Assembly: GCA_019916065.1 (NCBI GenBank)
Contig: CM034240.1
Span: forward strand, 51,112,372 to 51,176,371
DNA: 64,000 nt
DNA from: Vitellaria paradoxa
Lineage: Eukaryota > Streptophyta > Magnoliopsida > Ericales > Sapotaceae
Direction: 5' to 3'
The stretch's first letter is position 1. Every line of letters starts with the position of its first letter. The notes under the pieces are model-generated. The model was not told the DNA's origin, searched no databases, and was given only the letters and a program-made list of their open reading frames with translations. This document shows positions 34,438-46,165 of the stretch, piece after piece. The position numbers and the translations under genes were made by a program.

Positions 34438-36200
34438 ATGTTGCACTTTCTCAAATTGTTTATGTTGTCCATGAGTTCGCTCCAAACTTGCTTGTTACGT
34501 TCAAACCATTTACTTAGAATATTGTTTTTTGCAACAATGTAAATAAGCATAATTTTATATACGAATGAAAATTTTAAAATATATATTACTAATTGTATTT
34601 TTAAGTTTTGTTGTCCGTCTTTATTTGTTTTGTAGAATAGAGATGAAGGAATTGTGGATATTGGAAATGAAGACGAGAAGTCATGATACGTTTGAGTTCT
34701 TTCAATTTTGTTTTTATTTTCTTTTTTGGTGAATTTACTTAATAGAATGTTATTTTGGAACAAGTTTGGAGATGGTACAAAGATGGACTAGTTTGGAACT
34801 CTTTCAATTTTTTTTTTTTTTTTAAAACTTGTTCAATATAGTGTTATTTTGTAACAAATTTGCAAATGGTACAAACATTGACTATCTAATTTTAACTTAA
34901 ATTTATGATGAATGTGTTTGTTACATTTTTTTCTTATATGGCTAGCTAAGTTTATAAGCTTAATATTCGTTTTAAAAGCTTGAAATGTTTAAATTTATTG
35001 ACTATATTTACTATGTGGTGAAATATTGCAATTGGTCAATTCAAAAAAATAAGATTTTTTTATATTATAATTAGAGTATTATTAAAATTAACGATTTTTA
35101 TATTATAATTATAATATTTTTAAAATGAAATAAAATTTTTAACGGTTGCTATGTAGAAAAGAAGAAATATTATCGATGGCCTTACTCGTGAAAAAAATAA
35201 CAAAATTCATAACAAAAACTAGCCGTTGATAGAAAAAAAGCTAACAAATAAAGGTTAGTATTAATAGCCATAATTATTAAAAATAGACATATTTTTCAAC
35301 TGCCATAATCGTAGAAAATGGATATATTATTTTCAACACTTGATGACTGTGAAATATTATCTTTTTTTACGGGTTCAATTTCAATGCCTATTGACGATAA
35401 CTTGAATGTGAGAAATACATTTTTCTGTAATTTTTCTCAACATTTTTCACAATTCTAATAGTTGAAAATGAATTGCTTTGTTGTAGTGATGGAATTTAGG
35501 TAAAAGTATCTCATTTTGATGAACCTAATTTTTTAAATTGTTAAAAAATAAAATTTGAAACCTTGCATTTTAAATTGATGAACTTTTACAATCGTACCAA
35601 TTGATAAATTATTATTTTAAAAAATTAAATATTCTAAGTTTAGAGATACTTATGTCTAAAAAATGAATTTTATTTTTTTTAAATAATTATACATTATTTA
35701 GCAAACTCATTATATGATGAATTATTATTTGTGTGTCTTTAATTAGTAACCCTATTTTTTATTATTTATATAAATTATCACTATTAAATTTTGACTAAAA
35801 TAAATTATTTTAGTGAAGTAATATAATTTAAAAAATATGATAGAATATTATTTTCTTAGTATATGTCTCTCTCTGCTTTTTGAAAAATTCTATTCTACTA
35901 AAAAAATTCAAAAATTATAAATAAAATAAAATGATAATGGTAGATTTCTAATAAAAATGATATTTTTTTAAGTTTATTCTTTCAAATTGACAAAACCCAC
36001 AATATTTTTATAATTATTTTTTCATATATTTTTCTCATCCAACTGCAATTTTTTTCCCCAAGGAAAAGAGATCCATGAAGAAATGTTGCACGCGTTGGGG
36101 TTTATAACGATACACTGATGCCCCCGATCAATAAGAGAGTTACGCAAGGGTACTCGACTTGAACAAATTTGATAAAAATTCATTAAAAAATATCTTAATG
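34438..36200 (+). repeat. 1.76-kb repeat, uninterrupted copy (CACTA empty site)
   Basis: This is homologous to 51450-51632 plus 61528-63090, that is, the same repeat without the 9.9-kb CACTA insertion. The empty site is at 34614-34616 (TCC where the other copy has the TAC target). Near 35477 TTTGTTGTAGTG resembles a CACTA terminus, so part of the repeat may itself be an old CACTA derivative. No coding capacity. Confidence 0.85.
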
Positions 36201-37793
36201 GAATTAGAACGGATTTAGAATTGAAATAAAATTATTCAAATAAAATTATAAAATTATTTTAATCATAACCTGTAAGTCTTGCATCATTATGTTTTTATTT
36301 TTTGTAATATTATTTTTAAGTTGAATAGTTATATCAATGACCGAAATCAAAAAATTAAAGTAATCACATATTTGCAAGTCAATTTACTTAAACATAATAA
36401 ATTTACTTTAATTACAACCTCTAAGTCATACATCGTTTTCTTTTTACTTTTGTAGCATCTTCTTGGTTGAATAGTTTTCTCAACCAACGAAATCAAATTA
36501 CCCAAAAAAAACCAACGAAATCGATAAAAATAATCACTTATTTATAAATCTATGGAGCAAACTCTCCTTTTCTTTGCCTCTACCTATGGTGATAATTTCG
36601 TTATGAAATTGGGTGACAACAAGTGGAAGAATTCAAGAACTTCTGACCTCCAAGAGAAATAATTTTCAAAATTTTCTTTACTGCTTAATTTCTCGTTTAT
36701 AATAGTTTTTGTGGAAGCAAATGTAACTAATCTTGTAACTATGATCAACCTAACTATGGTTGGTCCAACTAGTTACAACATATTGTAACTAATTAAGCTA
36801 ATAGCTTAGTTATAATAGTTGGATCAGACCCAATGATGACTTGGTTCTTATTCCACCTAAAGGTGGCCACGGTTAAGTAACTCTTTCGATATGACCCACT
36901 GATACACTTCAACTTGACCTATTAATTATTTCCTGACTCATATTAGGACCTATCATTTTATTATTAACCTATCCATGACCCATCTATTTACTGATCCCTC
37001 GCGTATCTTTCTTTTAAAGTTTTCTATCCAGCTAACCTATATGTTATTTCTTGCTTCACCAACTCTTCAACCTACCTCACTAACTTTCCTTATCTATGCC
37101 TTTATATTTGAATCTCCTTATTCAATGGCCAAGATTCGAGATGGCTTATAACTGTTGCGTTTGGGGGGTTCAAGAAAACTGCAGTGAAAAAATTCATTAA
37201 ATGGGTTATAGTGAAAAATGAAATATTGAAATTTATTTATACTTAATCCAATAGTTTTAATTTATGTTAATTAAATTTATTTTTAAAATAAAAATAAAAA
37301 TTTTAAAAATTTAATTATAACACATTTAATATAGAATGTCAAAAATTACGTATCATTAAAGTCTAAAGAAATCTCACATCTTTTATTTTTTTACGCCAAC
37401 TCCTATCATGAATTTTTTTACTGTAATTCGTTGTACCCTGCATTTGGCCGCCCACGTGTGTTTGGTCCCTGGGCTGTCCGAAGGTACTTTGGTCATTTCA
37501 TCCTCTGCAAGTGTATTAATTTTCTCCCCCATCCTTCTTCCCACGTGCTTTTGCTTCCTTTCCATAAATGCATTGTGCCTTTTCTTCCTTTCTGGCTAAT
37601 ACTTAAAGATTATAAATTTAAATAAAATTATTTTAATTACAACTTGCAAGCCTTACATTATTTTGTTTTTACTTTTTCTGACATATTTTGCAAGTTGAAT
37701 TATTAGTAACTGAAAGCCAAAAAATAAAAATAAAAAAATAATCACACATGGCGACAAAAAATATCAAATATTGGTCTAGTTGCTCAAGTTGTG

Positions 37794-37827
<34 letters not shown>

Positions 37828-37940
37828 AAAGGGAATGATGAATGTATTTTTTTATTAATTTTTTTATTTTATAATTTATAAATTATTATAGAATAAAAAA
37901 TTATAAAAAAGTACAATTATTGCACTCTTCATCCAAACAT
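36201..37940 (+). other. Upstream region of the intact subtilase
   Basis: AT-rich. The segments 36225-36550 and 37600-37830 match upstream DNA of copy 1. Between them lies about 1 kb of unshared sequence with no convincing gene; the open frames at 37383-37625 on both strands look like chance. A CT microsatellite at about 37796-37825 lies 165 bp before the ATG. Pyrimidine tracts here are common in plant promoters, but a role is inference. Confidence 0.5.
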
Positions 37941-37948
37941 TATATAAA
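37941..37948 (+). promoter_or_regulatory. TATA box of the intact subtilase
   Basis: TATATAAA lies 49 bp upstream of the start codon. It is conserved in position and context with copy 1 (24786). Confidence 0.7.
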
Positions 37949-37989
37949 CAGAACATCGATATCTTCCGTTCTATTCTGCCTGGAAGGAG

Positions 37990-40296
37990 ATGGCCATTCC
38001 AATCCACCTGGTGTCCCTATTCCTCGTCCTCTCTTATGCTGCGGAGACCTTCTCATCTATCCCATCGCAACCGTTTGATCATCCCAAAACTTATATCATA
38101 CACGTGTCCGAATCACACAAGCCCTCCGCATTCACTTCCCATCAACTTTGGTGTTCCTCAATCCTCCAATCGCTATCCACCTTCTCTCCCAACACTACGA
38201 AGATTCTCTACACTTACGAACGTGCCGTCCATGGCTTCTCAGCGCACCTCACTGCCGCTCAGTCGGCTGAGCTCCGCAGGCTCCCCGGAATTATTTCCGT
38301 TCTACCGGACGAACTTCTCGAGATCCAAACCACACGCACCCCTCACTTCCTTGGTCTCAGAAAAAGTTCCGGCCTGTGGCCCAACTCCAATTACGGCGCA
38401 AATATTATCGTCGGAGTCCTCGACAGCGGCATCTGGCCAGAACTGCCGAGTTTCTCGGACAAGGGACTCTCTCCGGTGCCGAGAGGTTGGAAAGGAAAAT
38501 GCGAAACCGGACCTGAGTTCCCCGCTTCATCTTGTAATCGGAAAATCATTGGTGCGAGAGCCTACCACGCAGGATATGAAGCTGTGAATGGAAGACTGGA
38601 CGAATTGAAGGAATCAAAATCGCCGAGAGATACAGATGGACACGGGACCCATACGGCTTCCACAGCTGCTGGATCGGTAGTTTCGAATGCGAGCTTCTTT
38701 GGATACGGAAAAGGTGTAGCGAGCGGCGTGGCCGTCAAGGCGAGAATCGCTGTTTACAAGGTCTGTTGGAAGAACGGTTGTTCACAAGCCGACATTCTCG
38801 CGGCCATGGATGGTGCCATTTCCGATGGCGTCCACGTCATTTCTTTCTCCATTGCAAAAAAAAGAGGGTTACCTCTGGAATACTACCAAGATAACATTGC
38901 CATCGGATCTTTCGGAGCTGTCCGGCATGGAATTCTGTTTTCCTGCGCCGTAGGCAACAACGGTCCGGGTCCTTACACCACCCGTAATATTGCACCGTGG
39001 ATGCTCTCCGTCGGAGCGTCCACAATCGATAGGGAGTTTAAGGCGGATGTTGTTCTTGGTAACGGTACGATCTTCGCCAGTAAATCACTCTACTACGGTG
39101 ATCCTCTTGGAAAATCGATACCGCTGGTTTACGGTGGCGACAGTGGAGACAGACAATGTCGCTCACGGATGCTTATTCCATCCAAAGTCACCAGAAAAAT
39201 TGTGATATGCGAAAGCGGAGGCAACCCTGTAGAAAAGGGTATTGCCGTGAAATCATCTGGTGGCGTCGGAATGGTACTGGTGAACTCTGCGTCACGGGGA
39301 GATGGATTGGCGGCCTATCCTTACCTCTTTCCGGCAACGACGGTCAGCTATAGCGACGGCAATAAGATCAAAGCTTACGTCAAATCTGTTCCTTCGCCGA
39401 CTGCGACAATCGTGTTCAAAGGAACGGTGATTGGGACTTCACCATCGTCTCCAAGAGTTGCGAGCTTCTCTAGCCGCGGTCCAAACAATCTAACGGCCGA
39501 GATTCTCAAACCGGACGTCATAGCTCCAGGTGTTGATATCCTGGCCGGTTGGACCGGTGATAACAGCCCTAGTAAGTTGGACGCTGACCCGAGAAGGGTA
39601 GAATTCAACATCATATCGGGCACGTCCATGGCATGTCCGCACGTGAGCGGGTTGGCTGCGTTGCTGCACAAGACATACCCAAAGTGGACCCCAGCAGCTG
39701 TCAAATCTGCCCTCATGACCACGGCTTATAATGAAGACAATTCTGGGCATGGTATTAAGGATTCTGTCGATGGGAGGACGACCACGCCATTTAGCTACGG
39801 ATCAGGACACGTGGACGCAACTAAAGCTCCTGATCCAGGGTTGGTTTACGATATGGACGATGGTGATTACTTGTCATTCCTGTGCGCCATTGGATACAAC
39901 CAGTCGCAAATTGCAGTTTTTCTGAGAGGATCTGGTACGGTGAATTGCAGTGCACAGAACTTGTCTAGTCCGGGTGATCTGAATTATCCATCATTCTCTG
40001 TGGTGTTTGATTCGAACAGAAAGGTGGTGAAGTACAAGAGAGTGGTGACAAACGTTGGGAGTTCTCCGAATTCGATTTACGAAGTTACAGTGAGTGCTCC
40101 AACAGGTGTTAAGATCAGAGTGTCTCCAAGTAAACTTGCATTTAACAAAGAAAACAAATCACTGTCCTACCAAATCTCATTCACCAGTGTTGTTGGGTTG
40201 GGTGAATTTGGAGTTTCTTCGCAGGCATTTGGGTCAATTGAGTGGTCTGATGGAACCCATCGAGTGAGGAGCCCAATTGCTGTGGTCTGGACCTAA
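37990..40296 (+). CDS. Subtilisin-like serine protease, SBT1.4-like, intact
   Basis: 768 residues, one exon, a normal length for plant subtilases of the SBT1 group. Residues 1-20 or so form a hydrophobic signal peptide, so the product should be secreted to the apoplast or wall. Residues about 34-113 are the I9 inhibitory prodomain; by family analogy the mature enzyme would start near Thr114 (TTRTPHFLGL). The S8 catalytic domain has Asp145 (GVLDSG), His218 (DGHGTHTAS), oxyanion Asn323 (VGNNGPG) and Ser546 (SGTSMACPH). A PA domain is inserted at about 375-470, and a fibronectin-III-like domain runs from about 664 to the end. All four key residues are present. The start is fixed by the signal peptide and by conservation with copy 1. 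In SBT1.4-like members the known roles are in development and senescence; the substrate is unknown. TATA box and AATAAA signal are both present. It is the only complete copy of three in the window. Confidence 0.95.
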   Translation: MAIPIHLVSLFLVLSYAAETFSSIPSQPFDHPKTYIIHVSESHKPSAFTSHQLWCSSILQSLSTFSPNTTKILYTYERAVHGFSAHLTAAQSAELRRLPGIISVLPDELLEIQTTRTPHFLGLRKSSGLWPNSNYGANIIVGVLDSGIWPELPSFSDKGLSPVPRGWKGKCETGPEFPASSCNRKIIGARAYHAGYEAVNGRLDELKESKSPRDTDGHGTHTASTAAGSVVSNASFFGYGKGVASGVAVKARIAVYKVCWKNGCSQADILAAMDGAISDGVHVISFSIAKKRGLPLEYYQDNIAIGSFGAVRHGILFSCAVGNNGPGPYTTRNIAPWMLSVGASTIDREFKADVVLGNGTIFASKSLYYGDPLGKSIPLVYGGDSGDRQCRSRMLIPSKVTRKIVICESGGNPVEKGIAVKSSGGVGMVLVNSASRGDGLAAYPYLFPATTVSYSDGNKIKAYVKSVPSPTATIVFKGTVIGTSPSSPRVASFSSRGPNNLTAEILKPDVIAPGVDILAGWTGDNSPSKLDADPRRVEFNIISGTSMACPHVSGLAALLHKTYPKWTPAAVKSALMTTAYNEDNSGHGIKDSVDGRTTTPFSYGSGHVDATKAPDPGLVYDMDDGDYLSFLCAIGYNQSQIAVFLRGSGTVNCSAQNLSSPGDLNYPSFSVVFDSNRKVVKYKRVVTNVGSSPNSIYEVTVSAPTGVKIRVSPSKLAFNKENKSLSYQISFTSVVGLGEFGVSSQAFGSIEWSDGTHRVRSPIAVVWT

Positions 40297-40385
40297 GCTG
40301 GTTTAGTGCATCAAATTAAAACAAGAAGCTTGGCCTCAAAAATATATGCATGCTTTTATAATAAGGTTTAAGCTTGATTGCTTCT

Positions 40386-40391
40386 AATAAA
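40386..40391 (+). terminator. Poly(A) signal of the intact subtilase
   Basis: AATAAA lies about 90 bp after the stop, at the same relative place as in copy 1 within a conserved 3' region. Confidence 0.65.
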
Positions 40392-40449
40392 TGTACGTCA
40401 TTCTAATGAAATATATTCTACTTAAAATTTCAGTTAGTTCAACATTTTT

Positions 40450-41819
40450 ATTATATTTTGATGGAAAAAATATATTTTTTTATTAAAGTTTTTAATATAA
40501 AAGTTGTACCAAATTTATATAGTAAAGATTTTCATGCTATAAAAGACTAATTTAATGCGTTCTTTATTTTACATTAATTGACGTATAACGGATTTACATC
40601 GTTTTATGAATTATTTTAATGGAATAATATTAGTGTTAAAGTAATAAGAAGATAAGAAATTTAAGTAGGATAAGAATTTTTAAAAGGAAAATAATAATGG
40701 AGAGAAAATGTAAATACTCATTTTTTATGATTAATTAAATACACATTTAATTTTTAAATGAACATCTACTTAATCTCTTCTCATTTTCTTAATCATATAA
40801 AAATATAAAAAATTTAAATTTCTTCATTTTATTTTACTTTCTTATTTATCTTTTTCCCCAATTTTATTTTATCTTTGATAATCCTTGTTCCAAAGACACC
40901 CTTAATACTTAAATTTTTTAGTTCAATTAATGAAAATAATCAGTATCTAAAAATGTGTATATATAATGCAGGGGAAAAAACACACACACAGAAATATATA
41001 TATATTAAAAGTTAAATGGAGGGAAAAACCAAGGAACATGGGTACTTAACAAAGAGGGAAAAGGGGGGGGGGGTCGAAGTTTTCTGTTAATATGTTTGAA
41101 AAATAAATGAAGTAATAAAAACAGAAAAAAAAATAAACATTAAGAGTTTATTTTTTAACGCTGTATTTTTCAATTTATATTTAACTATTTATGTTTTTTG
41201 ATTTTTGTTTTTTGTTGTCCTTTTTTTTAGTGAAATCTGAAACTACGTTTAAAAATATAATTTTATTTACAGTAGTTAGTATTTATTTTAATAAAATATA
41301 TAATTTTATTAATTTAAAAAATTAAATTTAACAAAATGTATTTCATAATAATTTATTGAATTGAATTGAATTAATTAATTAACTAAATCAATCAATTAAA
41401 TTAAATTATTTCAACTATAAAAGTGAAGAAGCTATCGAGAACAATGCTGATCATTTTAAGGACAATGATGCCAAAAAAATTGTTGTGAATAGAACTAATG
41501 CAGTATGTTCTGATTTTGAGTAAAAGTTAGATTAAAGCTAAGAAGTTATCGAGATCGATATTGATTATTTTGAGGACAATGATGTCAAAGAAATTGATAG
41601 GAATAGAATTAATGCAATATGTTTTGTACATTTGTATTTTGTTTTTCGTATTTTGTACATTTGTTGATAAAAAATTTTATAATTAAATTTTATATTATTT
41701 TTGTATATATAAATGTACATTTTTGTTTTATTTTATTTAAAAAAATTTTTGTTAATATGAAATATATTTTATTAAATTATTTTTAATAAATAACATAATC
41801 TAAAATATATTTTATTAAT
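40450..41819. other. AT-rich intergenic with a MITE fragment
   Basis: At about 41205-41420 the sequence (TTTTTTGTTGTCC, GTGAAATCTGAAACTACG, ATCAATCAATTAAATTAAAT) matches the left part of the AT-rich MITE. A small duplication with GAAGxTATCGAGA and AAGGACAATGATG occurs at about 41427 and 41545. Short poly-G lies near 41067. No gene. Confidence 0.5.
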
Positions 41820-44800
41820 TAATTTTTCTTTTGTTTGGTGAATAACGATGTAAATGAGTACGGATGAAGTTAAGATTTCATGATGAGTGGGTCAAAATTT
41901 TTTAAATAAATGTTAAATAACTATAATATAAAAAATGTATATCTATTCAAAGTTGAATATCTTGACAAAAAGAGAATCGCAAATGCGAGTTTTGTCAAAA
42001 AATCAAATTATATCTATAATTCTCACTGTACTAAAAAAAAAAAATTGATGGAGAGATAGAAAAAATATAATGACTAATAATTAAAAAGAGCATAAATGTA
42101 GCGATTAGATAAAGATATTTGTGAGTTTCAATTAAAAAAATGAAAAATAATTTATTATTTTTTTTATTTTTTACGTCAATCCCATTACAAAAAATTAAGT
42201 TGGCCAGTAACTTTTCATCTATTAAAATTAAAGAGGGCCATTCTAAAGAAATATGAGAGAGGGGGAGGGGGGAAGGGAGAGAGAGGGGAAGAGAGATTTT
42301 TGGGGGTTCTATTGAAAAGATGAAAATAAATTTATTGTTAAAATAATTTATTACTTTTTATCATTATTATTTTTCAACGTGAGTTTTAATACAAAAAGTT
42401 ACGTTGATTGAAACTTTTCATTCGCCGTTGATTGGAACTTTTCATTAGCCGGGGGACCATTCTAAAAAAAAGTCTCCTCTACCTAACATGGATGACCTTT
42501 TTTTGGGAGGGGGGGAGTGTTAAGAACTTAAGTGGCTTTTATTTTCGTTTGGCGTAAGAAAAAATAAGATAAATTGATATAAAATGTGATTTGAAGTTAA
42601 TTTTGACGTCTTTTTTTTCTGAAAAATAGTAAATTGTGGGAACGGATTTAGAAAATCGTTCCTACGGATTTAAAAAAATTAACAAAAAATAACGACAATT
42701 GTAATCATTTGAAAGTTTTTTGACATGAAGAATATGATTATATAAAAAATTTATATATTCGGTTAACCTACTTTCAGATTTTTTTTTTTTAGTGAAATAT
42801 TGAAAATTTTTGAAATTAGTGATGAAGGAAAAATTGGAGATAGAAAGGTTTTTAGAGATTTATAGAGTTTTATAGAGGAAGTTTATATGCCAAACGGGGC
42901 CATGGATAACCATTGTTTTTCTTTTTTTTTTTTTTTTTTTTTTGGGAAGTGTTAAGAACTTATTTTGACACTGCCAGAGTCACGTGAGTTAACTCGATAG
43001 TACGTAGATTAAATAATTTCTAAATAAATTTTTTTTTACTAAAATATCTCTCAAATTATTTTTTTTTATTTCGTTCTCAAAGTATCAAACTCATCTATTA
43101 TATTTTTGAATTATTCAATTTCGTTTTATTTAGTCTGAGCACCAATTTCTTCCATTAAAATTAGCGAAAAAATTATAATGGGCAAGTCATGTAACATTTT
43201 TCACCCCACCCTATGGACAAAATGATCAACTTATGTCTAATTAGGTTAACTAATTAATTTAATTTAATTATTTGGTTTAGAAGAAAGAAAGAAAAAAAAA
43301 AAAGAGTGAAAACAAATTATATTTTATTAAGAGAAATATATTGGCTCCGTTTGGTAACGTTTATGTTTACTATTTTTGAAAAATAAAAACTTAAACAGAA
43401 AAATATAAATAAAAAAAGAATTTTTTATGAAAATATCCATCAAACTATCTTCCGTTTTTCTATTTTATTCTCAAACTATCAAACGCATTTATAACATTCT
43501 CAAACTATCCAATATCATTTTATTTGATCCGAACACTAACTCCATCTATTAAAGTTAACGAAAAAAATATTATGTGCGGATAATGTAATCTTTTTTACCC
43601 CATCTCAGGGGCATAATAGTCAATTCATATCTATTTTTCCCATTTGGCGCCCAAAAGTGTCTGTTTTTGAATATAAATCATGAATATAAATTATTAAAAA
43701 TATTTTTTTATTAAATATAATTTTATGAATTTATTTTAAATTTTAAATATATGTTTCATATAGAATGTTTTGTTTTAAAATATATTTTTTGAAATATAAA
43801 TTTTTGAATTTAAAATTATAATTTATATTCATAATTTTATAATTTTAAATATATATCTTTCTAATTTAGGTCTATTTAAATTATATTATTAACTAATATT
43901 CATAGTTTTATAATTTTGAAGGGAAGGGGAATAAGAGTGAAAAGTAAAATCCTAAATGCATGTTTTGATTAGAGTGGAGTAGAAAATTAAGAAAATAAAA
44001 GACATTGGTCAAAAAACAAGTTTTCTAATTTAATTATTTATATTTCTCAACTTCCATGCCTTTAGAAAATAAATTTTCCACCAAAAACCAAACAAAATAA
44101 AGAATTTTGGATCTCCATCTATTTCTATTTTCTTTGACAAATTTTTAATCCAAATACAGCCTAATGGAGTTATATCTTAGTGGTGCTAACAACAACAATA
44201 ATCCTACAAACATAAAACAAATTGGGAACCGATGAATATTATCTAGCTTTTGGACTTTCGCCTAGACAAAAATCTTGGTTAATAAGAACATGCCTTTTAG
44301 ATTTTACTTTTCACTCTTATTCCCCTTCCCTTTAAAATGAATATAAATTATAATTTTAAATTTATAAAATTGTATTTAAAAAATATATTTTAAAACAAAG
44401 CATTATATCTAAAACATTATTTAAAATTTAAAATAAATTATAAAATTAATAAAAATAAATTTTTAATAATTTATATTTAAAAATATACACTTTTTGACAC
44501 CAAATGGGAGGGATAAACATGTATTAACTATTATACCTCTAGATTATATTTAAAAAATATATTTTAAAACAAAGCATTCTATCTAAAACATTATTTAAAA
44601 TTTAAAATAAATTACAAAATTAATAAAAATATATTTTAAATAATTTATATTTAAAAATATACGCTTTTTGACACCAAATGGGAGAAATAAACATATATTA
44701 ACTATTATACCCCTAGGTGAGATAAAAAAAGGTCACATGACCTGCACATGATAATTTTTCTGTTAATTTTAATGGATGGAATTAGTGTTGGGACTAAATA

Positions 44801-46165
44801 AAATAGAATTAGATAGTTCGAGAATGAAATAAGTGTGTTTGATAGTTTAAGAACGCAATAAAAAAGGGATAGTTTGACAAATATTTTCATAAAAAACTCA
44901 AAAAAATGTTTTCAATTTGTTTTTTTCTGTTATAAATATTTTTCAACTTTAACAATTTGTCAATTTTGTTATATCATAAAATGAATTATTTTATTTGTAT
45001 TTTGTTAAATTAAAATTTTTTTAATAAATATATAGTTAATTTAATTTAATTATCTAAATTAATATGTAATATATTATATTAATATTTTAATAAATAATTT
45101 AATTACATTACTTAGATATAAATTGACCATTATATTCTTGAAGTAGTGCGAAAAATGTCATATCACATGACAATTTTTCCATTAAATTTAATGAATAGAG
45201 TTAATATTCAAACTAAATAAAATAAAATTAGATAGTTCGAGAATATAATAGGTGCGTCTAATAGTTTAAAAATAAAATATAAAGAAGAAGGATAATTTGA
45301 AAAATATTTTCACAGTAAAAACTCTTCCTAAATCAGTTCAACATGAGGCCTATGTGTGTGGATAAGGCAGACTTCCATTATTGTGTCCCAGCAAGAATAT
45401 TGTAGTTTAATCCGAACATATTATATATATATATATATATATGCATGCTTATATTACAATTCAAGCCAATCGAAGTAATTAATTTCTCTTCCAAATAAGG
45501 TTATAAAAATCAAGTTAGATAAGAGCTCTAAAGTTTGCCTTAGTTATCCTGTTATAACTCAAAACAATAAATAAATCCAACTACTTCAAATATTGTAATA
45601 TTTAATTGTCTCTCAATTTATTTCATTTATATTTTTACTCCCACCATTGCGTACCAGAGAAAATAAAATAAACAACACATACCTTTACTTGAGTTGTCAA
45701 TTTATGCTTCAATAGATCAACTAGAAACAATTGATTAGCTAATGCTATGCCATAAAATATATATATATATATAGTTTGTTAAATGTTTGTAAATTTATCA
45801 TTTAGAAATAATAAATTCAAATAAAATTATTTTACTCACAAATTGAAAGTCTTTCATCATTTTGTTTTTATTTTTTTTGTAATATATATATATATTTAAG
45901 TTGAGATTAAAGTTATCACATGGCTAGTTGCAAGTCAACTTGCGTTAAAATAATAAATTTAAATAAAATTATTTTAATCACAACTTGTAAGTACTCTTGC
46001 ATTATTTTCTTTTTATTTTTTTTTAATATTTCATAAGTTGAATTATTAATCACTCCACACTTGGCGACAAAAAAAATATCAAATATTGGTCGAGTTGCAG
46101 GTGAGTCTGGTGACTCTCTCTCTCTCCCTCTCTCTCTATAGGACATCAACAATTGTTTCACCATA
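41820..46165. repeat. Segmental duplication, right member
   Basis: This corresponds to 30521-34170. Extra sequence at about 44220-44700 includes two tandem copies of a block with ACACCAAATGGGAG.GATAAACAT and ACATTATTTAAAATTTAAAATAA. The end (45335-46165) is nearly identical to 33340-34170, including TA and CT microsatellites, so exchange or duplication of this part was recent. No genes. Confidence 0.8.
46055..46140 (+). promoter_or_regulatory. Second orphan copy of the subtilase upstream segment
   Basis: Same as 34070-34145: CACACTTGGCGACAAAAAA then a CT microsatellite. The next subtilase sequence starts 1.6 kb later and lacks its 5' half. Confidence 0.45.

Noticed and set aside
37383..37625. 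Open frames on both strands upstream of the intact subtilase
   Set aside because: Short, mutually overlapping, without domain or conservation in the upstream region of copy 1.
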